Source of the DNA: Lachnospiraceae bacterium XBB2008
GTDB taxonomy: Bacteria; Bacillota; Clostridia; Lachnospirales; Lachnospiraceae
NCBI GenBank assembly: GCA_900102235.1
Contig: FMVL01000003.1
Span: 496,001-560,000, forward strand
Reading direction: 5' to 3'
DNA: 64,000 nucleotides
In this document: positions 1 to 8,341 of the stretch, piece after piece
Position numbering within the stretch: position 1 is the stretch's first letter
How the letters are laid out: each line of letters begins with the position of its first letter
The notes under the pieces: model-generated
Told to the model about the DNA's origin: nothing
Seen by the model: only the letters and a program-made list of their open reading frames with translations
The model's database searches: none
Position numbers and translations under genes: made by a program

Positions 1-19
1 TTTAAGAGGAGTGAAAAAA

Positions 20-961
20 ATGACTAAATCAACCAAGATCATACTTATAACTGCAGGTGTACTGGTAGGCCTGGGAATGATAATCGCAGGAGTTGCCCTG
101 GGGATCAACAAGATCCGGAACAATGTATTCGGTTTCTCCGACACCGCATCTGCTACATATGAGGATAAATCCATGGAGATAAAGGATGATTTCGAAGATA
201 TAGAGATCGTACAGATATCCTCGGATGTAAATGTCGTAAGCACATCCAAGTCAACGGCTTACATTGAATACACCGATTCGAACAGGTATCACAACGAGAT
301 CACCGTTAACGGAGATACATTAAGGATCAAATTCAAGGATGATTCAGCATCATATATCCACATAGGTTTCGATATTCCGTTCCTTGGTCTGGACAGGAGC
401 TGTGAGACCTTCCCCGTAACCTTATATCTGCCGGAAAAAGACTACGGTGACCTGAATATCGCCATCGTAAGCGGAGAAACCTCGATAGACCCCATGTCAT
501 TTGAAAATATCGAGATAGACGGTGGCAGCGGTGAGATCAAGGTACGCGGATGCGATCTGGACGATAACTTCAAGGCAAACACCGTCTCAGGTTCAGTGAA
601 CTGTGAGGGATTAAATGCCGGTGATGTGTCTGTCAATACGACAAGCGGGGAAGTAAGCCTCACTAAGACAAATGCGAAAGATGTTGATATCGATTGCATA
701 AGCGGCAGTGTTTCCCTGAACTCACTGAGCGCTTCCTCGGTCGACATCCAGACCACCAGCGGCGAAGTCACACTTGATGATTACCAAAGCAAGAGTACCG
801 ATATATCCACCGTCAGCGGAGATGTGTCAGGTACACTCATCGGCGATTACAACATCTCTTATGATACCGTAAGCGGTGATTCCAACATCAGCATTTCCAG
901 CATTGCAGGGGGAAACCGTTTCGATGTTGAAACCACCAGCGGCAATCTGACTCTTAAGTAA
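20..961 (+). CDS. DUF4097-family membrane-anchored beta-repeat protein
   Basis: Function unknown. The N-terminus has a short basic stretch and one membrane helix (about residues 5-29). The remainder is predicted to lie outside the membrane and is built of repeated short beta segments around T-x-SG-x-V (for example TVSGSV, TTSGEV, CISGSV, TVSGDV). This is the pattern of DUF4097 proteins, which usually form a beta-helix-like fold. The frame is open from a GTG at 11, but the ATG at 20 is the better start because AAGAGGAG at 4-11 then sits about 8 bases upstream. DUF4097 genes often follow a PadR regulator and a DUF1700 gene; these would lie outside the window, so that link cannot be tested here. 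The next gene converges on it. Confidence 0.75.
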   Translation: MTKSTKIILITAGVLVGLGMIIAGVALGINKIRNNVFGFSDTASATYEDKSMEIKDDFEDIEIVQISSDVNVVSTSKSTAYIEYTDSNRYHNEITVNGDTLRIKFKDDSASYIHIGFDIPFLGLDRSCETFPVTLYLPEKDYGDLNIAIVSGETSIDPMSFENIEIDGGSGEIKVRGCDLDDNFKANTVSGSVNCEGLNAGDVSVNTTSGEVSLTKTNAKDVDIDCISGSVSLNSLSASSVDIQTTSGEVTLDDYQSKSTDISTVSGDVSGTLIGDYNISYDTVSGDSNISISSIAGGNRFDVETTSGNLTLK

Positions 962-989
962 ACGGAAACACTTAAGTAAGTCTAAACTC

Positions 990-2717
990 TTAGGTAAACG
1001 TAAATTCGTTAAATACCAGACGGCAGTCTTTATCGGCTGTCAGAAATTCAAAGAATACTGCATGCTTTCCGGTCACGGTGCTCGTTACGGGTGCCGTGAT
1101 CTCTTCATATCCGCCGTCAGCGGATCCGTCGGTCCCAGAGGCTACCGCATCCTCAAGAGACCTGATATGTGACTCAAGTTTCGCAACGATCTCTCCGTCA
1201 TACGAATCCAGACGGACATTTACAGTCACATCGGAAGCAACATTCATGCTCTTGATCCATAAGCTGACGCTATCGGGTGACTCCCCGCCGAAGTTCAGAT
1301 ATTTATATCCTATCGTAGCTTTATCCGCTATGTTCATGATCGGTGATGAGTACACGCCGGGCTTGTCGTATATGAGAGTAGGTTTCTTATCTATGTCAAA
1401 GTCCGTGAAATCTGGACTTGCGAACCCCTTTGCATATCTTTGACTGAGTTGGTCAAACATTTCGGCGCTGAGTCCGCTCTCCGGCGTATATACGGGCACC
1501 ACGATCATCTTGCGTCTGGCGATCGCAGCAAGTTCCTCATCATTATTCTTCCTGGCTATCTCGGATATTCCGCCGGGACAGGATACCTTATACACACTGT
1601 CGCATGTACCGTCCCACATATGGCATGCATAACCTGCGGATACGATCAGTCTCGCATCTATTCCGCCTAAGTTTCCGCCCTGTGAAGTCATCTCCACCGG
1701 TACTGAAGCTACAGGCTCTCCGTCCTTATAGATAACTCTTCCTATGAACGGTTGACCCTTTTGGTCAAAAGCAACCTCAACAGGCTCTATCATGGCCTGT
1801 CTGGAGAATTCGTCGATACCGGTCTGTCTGTGATAGAAGATGAACCATTTATCATTCACCTTCATCAGCGAACCGTGGTTATTGCCCCACTGATATGTCA
1901 TCAGGCCGTAACCCTCGATATCCTCTCCGACTTTGCGGCCGCCCCGGCTTACATCGGGAACTATGTTTCCTCCGTTGAAACTGATGTCGCCACCCTTTCT
2001 GTATCCGGACAGGGGCTTGTCGCTCCACATGTATGAGAGGAATCCGAAGCATGGGCCGTATACGCCGAGCTCCGGCATCTCTTCCTGATGTCTCTTGGAA
2101 TAAATGAAGATATACTTATCTCCTATCTTACGGGGACTGGATGCCTCGAAGAAAGCATCCTCCGCGGAGAGATGTTCGGTTTCCTGGATCCAGGGTGCAT
2201 CCGCATGACCGATCAGATTTTCCACATATGTGCCTTCCTTGATGGTGGCCATATCGTCATTCAGTTCCGCGGCATAAGATCCGCAGAATCCCCAGTAAGC
2301 ATATACACGACCGTCGTCATCAACGAGCACGCCGGGATCGAACTTAAGATCCGTCAGCACGGGATCCGTAAAAGGTCCCCAGGGGGTATCGGACTTCGCA
2401 ACATAGATATATGTGCCTCTGTCCTCAGCTACATACATATAGTAAGTGCCGTCCTTATATACGACATCCGGCGCGTACATCGGCGTATCGTATGTCGCAC
2501 GGTAGCATACACCGTGATACTTCCAGTTCGTCAGATCATCGACGGGAGCACTCCATACCACATAGTCGAATCCGCAGTATTCGGTATAAATACTGTCGTG
2601 GGATCCGTACACATATACTCTCGTCTCCCCGTCATGGGTAAAAACTCTCGGTTCTCCGTCCGGGATATGCTCCCAGAGAGGCATGTAGGGATTGGCACTT
2701 GTCAGTCTCTTTTTCAT
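990..2717 (-). CDS. Glycoside hydrolase family 43 protein (beta-xylosidase / alpha-arabinofuranosidase type)
   Basis: Likely hydrolyses xylan- or arabinan-derived oligosaccharides in the cytoplasm, since no signal peptide is visible. The first 330 or so residues fit the GH43 five-bladed propeller: GEPRVF..DGETRVYVYGSHD near the start, YAPDVVYKDGTYYMY carrying the probable pKa-modulating Asp, and FFEASSPRKIGDKYIFIYS carrying the probable acid Glu. The last 130 or so residues (IGYKYLNFGG..VNVRLDS) resemble a CBM6-type beta-sandwich. The frame is open seven codons further upstream, but ATAAGGAGA sits about 8 bases before the ATG at 2717, which decides the start. The exact substrate cannot be told. 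Upstream lies the yjfB terminator, so it is probably a separate unit. Confidence 0.82.
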   Translation of the reverse strand: MKKRLTSANPYMPLWEHIPDGEPRVFTHDGETRVYVYGSHDSIYTEYCGFDYVVWSAPVDDLTNWKYHGVCYRATYDTPMYAPDVVYKDGTYYMYVAEDRGTYIYVAKSDTPWGPFTDPVLTDLKFDPGVLVDDDGRVYAYWGFCGSYAAELNDDMATIKEGTYVENLIGHADAPWIQETEHLSAEDAFFEASSPRKIGDKYIFIYSKRHQEEMPELGVYGPCFGFLSYMWSDKPLSGYRKGGDISFNGGNIVPDVSRGGRKVGEDIEGYGLMTYQWGNNHGSLMKVNDKWFIFYHRQTGIDEFSRQAMIEPVEVAFDQKGQPFIGRVIYKDGEPVASVPVEMTSQGGNLGGIDARLIVSAGYACHMWDGTCDSVYKVSCPGGISEIARKNNDEELAAIARRKMIVVPVYTPESGLSAEMFDQLSQRYAKGFASPDFTDFDIDKKPTLIYDKPGVYSSPIMNIADKATIGYKYLNFGGESPDSVSLWIKSMNVASDVTVNVRLDSYDGEIVAKLESHIRSLEDAVASGTDGSADGGYEEITAPVTSTVTGKHAVFFEFLTADKDCRLVFNEFTFT

Positions 2718-2744
2718 TGGCGTAAGTCTCCTTATCATTTAGTT

Positions 2745-2782
2745 TTTTATAAAGGAAAAGGGCCAGCCCTTACGGCCGGCCC
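2745..2782 (-). terminator. Rho-independent terminator after the yjfB-like gene
   Basis: On the minus strand GGGCCGGCC pairs with GGCUGGCCC (9 bp with one G-U pair, loop of 5). It is followed by TTTTCCTTTATAAAAAA. It lies 23 bases after the stop of the yjfB-like gene. Confidence 0.75.
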
Positions 2783-2804
2783 CGTTACACACAATATAAA
2801 CGTC

Positions 2805-3005
2805 TTATACAGACATATCAAAGTTTCCGCCGATATTCGGCATCACCGAGCGCTCCATCATCTTGACCATGTCAGCACCATTATCGCGGAAGTTATCGAG
2901 AGTTTTGTCAAGCATTGCAACTCCGATATCCTGTGCTGTCTTGTTCGCTGCCATTGCCATCGACATAGACGCTATATCAGGTGTAACCATCATAGAAACA
3001 TCCAT
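2805..3005 (-). CDS. yjfB: YjfB-family putative motility protein
   Basis: A small 66-residue protein of the YjfB family (PF14070), named a putative motility protein because it is found in flagellated Firmicutes; its biochemical role is not known. The family pattern is visible: a short N-terminal segment, ASMSMAMAANKTAQDIGVAMLDKTLD, and the C-terminal tail VMPNIGGNFD. An AGGAGG-like site (ATAGGAGGTAG) stands just before the start. It has its own promoter and terminator and is therefore monocistronic, with no flagellar genes next to it in this window. Confidence 0.8.
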   Translation of the reverse strand: MDVSMMVTPDIASMSMAMAANKTAQDIGVAMLDKTLDNFRDNGADMVKMMERSVMPNIGGNFDMSV

Positions 3006-3051
3006 TTTTCTACCTCCTATGTCCCATCAAATCCGTTTGATAGTTATAATT

Positions 3052-3080
3052 ATTATAGCATTGCCATCAATATATGGCAA
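3052..3080 (-). promoter_or_regulatory. Sigma-A type promoter for the yjfB-like gene
   Basis: On the minus strand, TTGCCA (3080-3075), a 17-base spacer, and TATAAT (3057-3052). It lies about 45 bases before the start codon. A flagellar sigma (SigD-type) promoter was not apparent. Confidence 0.65.
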
Positions 3081-3222
3081 CCACTACATATTGACACAGG
3101 CCGCGGCCGATCCGGCTCATCACACACAACTCCGGAAGTGACTAAACTGTAATGGAAAAGTTGCCCGATTGTTATATGATGTTATTGGCAGTCTGTGCAT
3201 TAATGATCCGTGAGGTATACGT

Positions 3223-3936
3223 ATGAGGATTTTATTACTTGAAGATGATGATGCCATAGGGATGGGGCTCAAATACTCATTGGAAAAGGAAAATTATGAG
3301 GTGATTCTCGCAAGATCAAAGAAAGAGTCACTTGAAGTATGGCAAAACGGCCGGTTTGACCTGTGCATTCTGGACATCAATCTTCCCGACGGAAACGGAT
3401 ACGATGTGTGTAAATATATCAAAGAATCCGAGGATGTCCCGGTGATCTTTCTGACTGCGAGCGACGCCGAGGTAAACGTCGTCATGGGGCTTGAAATGGG
3501 TGCCGATGACTATGTATGCAAGCCGTTTCGGATCAACGAACTCATGGCCAGGATAAGGACCGTCCTCAGAAGACATGACCGCAGTTCTCCCTCCTCAGCC
3601 CCGGACAGCGAGGGGATCATTAAGATCGATAACCTTCGCATACATGTAAGTGAAGCCAGGGTGGGGATAGTCGACGAACAGACCGGTGCAGAGGAAAAGG
3701 TCGAACTGACGGCTTTGGAATACCGTCTGCTTCTTACCTTCTGCAATAACAGGGGAAATGTCATGTCCAGGACTCAGCTTCTCGAAGACATGTGGGATGT
3801 TGACGGCAACTTCGTAAACGACAACACTTTGACCGTATATATCAAGAGGCTCAGAGATAAGATAGAACGCGACCCTGCAGATCCAAAGATCATCAGGACC
3901 GTTCGCGGACTGGGATATATAGTCGATAAAGGATAA
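3223..3936 (+). CDS. OmpR/PhoB-family response regulator (BceR-like)
   Basis: Receiver domain in residues 1-115: acidic pocket EDDD (7-10), phospho-acceptor Asp51 in CILDINLPDG, TAS at 78-80 and Lys100 in CKPF. A winged-helix DNA-binding domain fills the C-terminal half (LTALEYRLLLTFCNNRGNVMSR..TVYIKRLRDKIE..RTVRGLGY). It is probably phosphorylated by the kinase that follows 7 bases downstream. The BceR-type box at 4951-4970, in front of the transporter genes, is the likely target. An AGG-containing ribosome site (GTGAGG) precedes the ATG. The length of 237 is normal for the family. Confidence 0.92.
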   Translation: MRILLLEDDDAIGMGLKYSLEKENYEVILARSKKESLEVWQNGRFDLCILDINLPDGNGYDVCKYIKESEDVPVIFLTASDAEVNVVMGLEMGADDYVCKPFRINELMARIRTVLRRHDRSSPSSAPDSEGIIKIDNLRIHVSEARVGIVDEQTGAEEKVELTALEYRLLLTFCNNRGNVMSRTQLLEDMWDVDGNFVNDNTLTVYIKRLRDKIERDPADPKIIRTVRGLGYIVDKG

Positions 3937-3943
3937 CCCGCAT

Positions 3944-4942
3944 ATGCTCAAAAACAAAGAATTCAGAAACATGCTTATAGCGGCAGTCTCCGTCACTGCC
4001 TCCGCTTCGATCTGCGGATATGCTCTTTGCGGCATAGCCGCATTAATTCTTATATTGCTGACGGGAATCGTCATAACGGGCGGTTTCTGCCTCATCACAA
4101 AACGAAGATACGAAGCCATAGACGCTCTTAATTCATATCTTGAAAAAGTACTTGCCGGGGGCGAGGTCCCGGGCATTCTTGACCAGGAGGAAGGCGAGCT
4201 GTCCATCCTTAAAACAAACATCTATAAAGCGACCACGACTTTAAGCTACCAAAAGGACCTCCTCGCCAAAGACAAGACGGCCCTTTCCGCCGCACTCGCG
4301 GATATCAGCCATCAGCTCAAGACTCCGCTCACGTCCATGATCGTCATGAACGATCTCCTGATGACGGAGGACGACAAGAATAAGCGCGACGAATTCCTAA
4401 AGACGCAGTCGGATCAGCTTGACAGAATGAACTGGCTCATACAGACTCTGCTGAAACTGTCCCGTATCGATGCAGGGACCACAGTCATGCAGCCCGAAAC
4501 GGTGAATGCGGATGTATTGATCAATGAAGTAATGAAACCCTTTGAGATCCAGATGGAGCTCAAAAACATAAAATATGAGCCGGATATACGGGATATCTCA
4601 TTCAAATGCGATAAAAACTGGACGATAGAAGCACTCCAGAACATAGTCAAAAACTGCATCGAGCACCTTGATGAAGGAGGAACGCTGCAGATCTGTACCG
4701 AAGAGACCGTCATTTACTCACAGATACTGATCAAAGATAACGGATGCGGGCTGGACGAGGACGATCTCGGTCATATTTTCGAGAGATTCTACCGGGGCAA
4801 AAATGCAAAGAAGGACAGCGTCGGTATCGGACTTGCCCTGTCCAAAAGCATCATCAACTCTCAACACGGAGACATTTTAGTTGATAGTCATCCCGGAGCC
4901 GGAACCGAATTCACCGTGCGCTTCTATAAGACCATCATCTGA
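3944..4942 (+). CDS. Sensor histidine kinase with minimal extracellular loop (BceS-like)
   Basis: Two closely spaced membrane helices (about residues 10-28 and 30-52) leave almost no extracellular part, the hallmark of intramembrane-sensing kinases that rely on a transporter to detect the stimulus. The phospho-acceptor is His123 in ISHQLKTPLTSM. The ATPase domain follows, with N box NIVKNCIEH, G1 DNGCGLDEDD, an ERFYRG F-box and G2 GIGLALSKSI. AAAGGA precedes the ATG by about 10 bases. It is co-transcribed with the regulator, and the ATPase and permease genes follow on the same strand. Confidence 0.9.
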   Translation: MLKNKEFRNMLIAAVSVTASASICGYALCGIAALILILLTGIVITGGFCLITKRRYEAIDALNSYLEKVLAGGEVPGILDQEEGELSILKTNIYKATTTLSYQKDLLAKDKTALSAALADISHQLKTPLTSMIVMNDLLMTEDDKNKRDEFLKTQSDQLDRMNWLIQTLLKLSRIDAGTTVMQPETVNADVLINEVMKPFEIQMELKNIKYEPDIRDISFKCDKNWTIEALQNIVKNCIEHLDEGGTLQICTEETVIYSQILIKDNGCGLDEDDLGHIFERFYRGKNAKKDSVGIGLALSKSIINSQHGDILVDSHPGAGTEFTVRFYKTII

Positions 4943-4950
4943 ATCACGCA

Positions 4951-4970
4951 TTATTACAAAAGTGTAATAA
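4951..4970. promoter_or_regulatory. Perfect inverted repeat, probable response-regulator box (TTACA-N4-TGTAA)
   Basis: TTATTACA, four bases AAAG, then TGTAATAA: an uninterrupted 8-bp inverted repeat in the 112-base gap between the kinase and the ATPase gene. The core equals the TNACA-N4-TGTAA consensus described for BceR-type regulators of Firmicutes. It would let the upstream two-component system induce the transporter genes separately. No clear -35/-10 pair could be assigned downstream of it. Confidence 0.6.
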
Positions 4971-5054
4971 GTAAGTCACTTAACTGTAAGAGTGCCGCTG
5001 TATTCTGTTCTCAGATAAAGGCAAAATACGTTTTCTGAGAAGGGAGATAAATAA

Positions 5055-5747
5055 ATGAACATTTTGGAGATCAGAGATCTGTGCAAGGTATACGGAGAGG
5101 GCGAGACAAGGGTTGATGCTCTCAAAGACGTATCTTTCGATGTGGAACAGGGCGAGTTCGTAGCGATCGTAGGTCCCTCGGGATCAGGCAAGTCAACTCT
5201 GCTTCACATCCTTGGCGGTGTGGATGTTCCCACATCCGGAGAATGCCGTATAGCCGGAACGGATATAGTTAAACTCGACGAAAGCAAACTGGCCATATTC
5301 CGCAGAAGGAATATAGGCCTGATCTATCAGTTCTACAACCTTATTCCTATTTTGAATGTAGAAGAAAACATGACACTGCCGATCCTGCTGGACGGCAAGA
5401 AGCCCGACAGGACTCTGTTAAACGATCTGGTGGAAAAGCTCGGATTAAAAGACAGGCTATCCCATCTTCCCAACCAGCTCTCCGGAGGACAGCAGCAGAG
5501 AGTGTCTATCGGAAGAGCCCTGATGAATCACCCCGCTCTCCTGCTCGCGGATGAGCCGACCGGCAATCTCGATTCGGAGAACAGCAGGGAGATCATCTCG
5601 CTTCTTCGCAAGTTTAACAAAGAAGACAACCAGACAGTAATCATCATCACGCATGATGAGAAGATCGCCCTGACCGCGGACAGAGTCATCACTATCGAGG
5701 ATGGCATAATAAAGCGTGATTCGAAGACGGAAGGGGTGATGGCATAA
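5055..5747 (+). CDS. ABC transporter ATP-binding protein (LolD/MacB/BceA type)
   Basis: Energises the permease encoded next. Walker A is GPSGSGKST (40-48), signature LSGGQQQRV (142-150), Walker B LLLADEPTG (162-170), and the H-loop is in IITHDE. The 230-residue length, and the LIYQFYNLIP and LADEPTGNLDS stretches, are typical of the subfamily that works with FtsX-like permeases on lipids, peptides or antibiotics in the membrane. GAAGGGAGATA precedes the ATG. Its stop codon shares one base with the permease start (TAATG). Confidence 0.92.
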   Translation: MNILEIRDLCKVYGEGETRVDALKDVSFDVEQGEFVAIVGPSGSGKSTLLHILGGVDVPTSGECRIAGTDIVKLDESKLAIFRRRNIGLIYQFYNLIPILNVEENMTLPILLDGKKPDRTLLNDLVEKLGLKDRLSHLPNQLSGGQQQRVSIGRALMNHPALLLADEPTGNLDSENSREIISLLRKFNKEDNQTVIIITHDEKIALTADRVITIEDGIIKRDSKTEGVMA

Positions 5748-8329
5748 TGAATATCGTATACAGGCTGACACTCAGACATCTTCTGGAAAACAAAAAAAGA
5801 TCCGTCGTGACGATCCTCGGTATCGCCATATCGACGGCACTTATCAGTGCGATCCTGCTCGGAGTTTTTTCCTTCTTCAACTTCTTCGGATACATCTCGG
5901 TCCAGACTTCAGGAGCGGCTCATGCCGTATTTGAGAATGTGTCCGAGGATCAGTACCGGGCTCTGCTCGCGGATAATACCATCGAGTCCGTGGGACTAAG
6001 AGACGTTGATGAGGAAAAGTCCGGCGTGAGGCTTATGTGCGATACCGAAGACAGATTCAGGATCGGCAACATCGACCATGCCACGCTAAGTGACATCTCA
6101 ATGAGAGTGGTTTCCGATCATGAAGGGACTCTTCCGCGCAACTCATCGGAGATAGCCGTAGAAGAAAAATTTCTTAAGGATAACGGTCTTAATCTTCATG
6201 TGGGAGATAGTCTCACATTCGAAGAAGGCTACAGATATGTGGACAACGAGCTTGAAGGCTTTGCATACCTCGGAGGCAATTACAGATCCGATGAATCATT
6301 TGAGGCAAAGTCTGTGGAGACATGCACGATCACGGCGATCCTGCACGGAAATCGTGCTACGAGGGACTGGGATATCCTCCGGGGCCTTGATGATGACATC
6401 TACCCTGATCAGGAGCATGCAACGGTGTCCATAATGCTCAGGAAATGTGACCATACGGCGATCAGGCAGATCAAAGAACTGGTCAAAGAATACGGAATAC
6501 AGAAGTTTGCGATCAACACCGAATACATGCTGAGCCGCTTTGCCCTTGAGGGAAGTTCGGGCGCTTACAAACATTTCTTCATCCTGATGGGGATAGCTCT
6601 TGTGATCGTGATCATAACTTCGGTCATTCTGATCTTTAACTCCATCGGAATGTCTCTTACCGAGAGGATGAGATATCTGGGAATGCTGGCAAGCGTCGGA
6701 GCAACAGCAAGGCAAAAGAGATTTTCGATATATTACGAAGGATTTATCCTGGGCATCATCGGTATCCCTCTGGGACTTCTCATAGGTTATACCGGCACGA
6801 GGATCACTCTTGCATTTCTCGGAAAGAAGATCCTCGAAGCGGACATCCTGGCCGGTGCGGAAGGAATGCGGGGAACCATCCCGATAGTATGTGCTCCCGG
6901 AGTGATCGCAGCCATAGTTTTCTTTTCCGCACTCACCATACTGATCGCTGTTTTGGTACCGAGCATCAAAGCATCCGGTATCATGCCCATCGATGCGCTC
7001 AGACAGAACAATGTGATCAGGGTAGGAGCAAGAAAACTTCGGATCAACCCTCTCGTCAGGAAGATCTTCGGATATGAAGGCGAGCTCGCATATAAGAATA
7101 TCAAGAGAAACGGCATTAAGGGAAAAGTTATCACGGTCTCCATCGCAGTCTCGGTGATCCTGTTCCTTACCATCAATTTCTTTTGCAGGTCACTGACCAG
7201 AGCCAATGACTATGACGTAAACATTCCCTATCAGATCATCGCATCATGTTCTCTTGATGAAAGCGACAGATTACGGAGTGAGATCAGTGATATCGAAGGA
7301 GTCGATGATGTTTACAGTGCCGGCCTGATCCACTTTACCTTCAAAAAGAATCCCGATGATACACAGACCGTTCTGGCAAATACGGATATTGCGGATAAAT
7401 CCTTTTTGACGGGAGATTACCGTGACAGGCTGGACCTGACCGTGATGGCTGTGTCTATAGTCGATGATGAGGATTTTGACAGGATACTGGAAAGCAACAT
7501 GCTCTCAAAAGAAGATTACTATTCGGGGAAACTCCGCGGAGTCCTTTTAAACAGTTTCTTCCATGGCGTGAAGGATAAGCCCGTTTTTGAAGAAAGCATC
7601 ATAGGCCAAAGCCTTCATTATGATGAAACCGAAGGTTTCCCTCCGGCGATCGAGATAGGTGCATTGGTTTCGTACGATGCTGATATGAAGGTATATGATT
7701 ATGTGCCTGCAAGGTCGGTAACGGTTTTTGTTCCGAAGTCCGTATATTATGACAGAGCAAAAGAGGTAATTCCCGAAGATGAACTCACTCTCGATCTGGG
7801 AGTTGAATGCAGCGACAGCAAAGCGGTTTATCCGGAGATCTACAGGATCATGACTGAAGGAGGCTACCACCACTATTTCTGTACTGACCTTACGGATTCG
7901 CTGAAGATCATGGACACCATCACGCTCATGCTCAATACGGCCATGTACGGCTTTACGATCCTTCTTACTCTCATCGCCGTAGCAAACATCATAAACACCA
8001 TCTCCACCGGAGTCTTACTCAGGAGAAAAGAGTTTGCGATGTATAAGTCGGTCGGACTTGATAATAATGGATTTAAAAAGATGATATGGCTTGAAACGCT
8101 TCTTTACGGCATCAAAGCTCTGATACTGGGAATTCCGATATCGCTTCTGTTAAGCTTTATCATGTACTCGTCATTTGACTCAAAGCTTTTTACCTTTGAT
8201 CCGGATCTGATCATGTACATAGCGGTGATCGCAGCGGTATTTGGCATACTCGGGATCAGCATGGCTCTGAGCATCAATAAGATCCGAAACGAGAACATCA
8301 TAGAAGCTCTAAAGGAAGATGCCGTATGA
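5747..8329 (+). CDS. FtsX-like ABC transporter permease, duplicated type
   Basis: Two similar halves are visible. Each begins with one membrane helix (RSVVTILGIAISTALISAILLGV; GKVITVSIAVSVILFLTINFF), then an extracellular domain of roughly 200 residues, then a three-helix FtsX block. The first block starts at HFFILMGIALVIVIITSVILIF and contains MRYLGMLASVGAT; the second contains RKEFAMYKSVGL. So about eight helices and two ectodomains in 860 residues. Classical BceB has ten helices and a single ectodomain, so this is a related but different architecture. Context suggests extrusion of, or target protection against, membrane-active peptides; the substrate is unknown. Confidence 0.88.
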   Translation: MNIVYRLTLRHLLENKKRSVVTILGIAISTALISAILLGVFSFFNFFGYISVQTSGAAHAVFENVSEDQYRALLADNTIESVGLRDVDEEKSGVRLMCDTEDRFRIGNIDHATLSDISMRVVSDHEGTLPRNSSEIAVEEKFLKDNGLNLHVGDSLTFEEGYRYVDNELEGFAYLGGNYRSDESFEAKSVETCTITAILHGNRATRDWDILRGLDDDIYPDQEHATVSIMLRKCDHTAIRQIKELVKEYGIQKFAINTEYMLSRFALEGSSGAYKHFFILMGIALVIVIITSVILIFNSIGMSLTERMRYLGMLASVGATARQKRFSIYYEGFILGIIGIPLGLLIGYTGTRITLAFLGKKILEADILAGAEGMRGTIPIVCAPGVIAAIVFFSALTILIAVLVPSIKASGIMPIDALRQNNVIRVGARKLRINPLVRKIFGYEGELAYKNIKRNGIKGKVITVSIAVSVILFLTINFFCRSLTRANDYDVNIPYQIIASCSLDESDRLRSEISDIEGVDDVYSAGLIHFTFKKNPDDTQTVLANTDIADKSFLTGDYRDRLDLTVMAVSIVDDEDFDRILESNMLSKEDYYSGKLRGVLLNSFFHGVKDKPVFEESIIGQSLHYDETEGFPPAIEIGALVSYDADMKVYDYVPARSVTVFVPKSVYYDRAKEVIPEDELTLDLGVECSDSKAVYPEIYRIMTEGGYHHYFCTDLTDSLKIMDTITLMLNTAMYGFTILLTLIAVANIINTISTGVLLRRKEFAMYKSVGLDNNGFKKMIWLETLLYGIKALILGIPISLLLSFIMYSSFDSKLFTFDPDLIMYIAVIAAVFGILGISMALSINKIRNENIIEALKEDAV

Positions 8330-8341
8330 TGACCGGCCTAA

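Noticed and set aside
2088-3152. 354-codon plus-strand frame spanning GH43 and yjfB
   Set aside because: Antisense across two well-supported genes, a terminator and a promoter.
4970-4981. Second small palindrome TAAGT-C-ACTTA next to the BceR-type box
   Set aside because: Short and AT-rich, without the TTACA/TGTAA core; could easily be chance.
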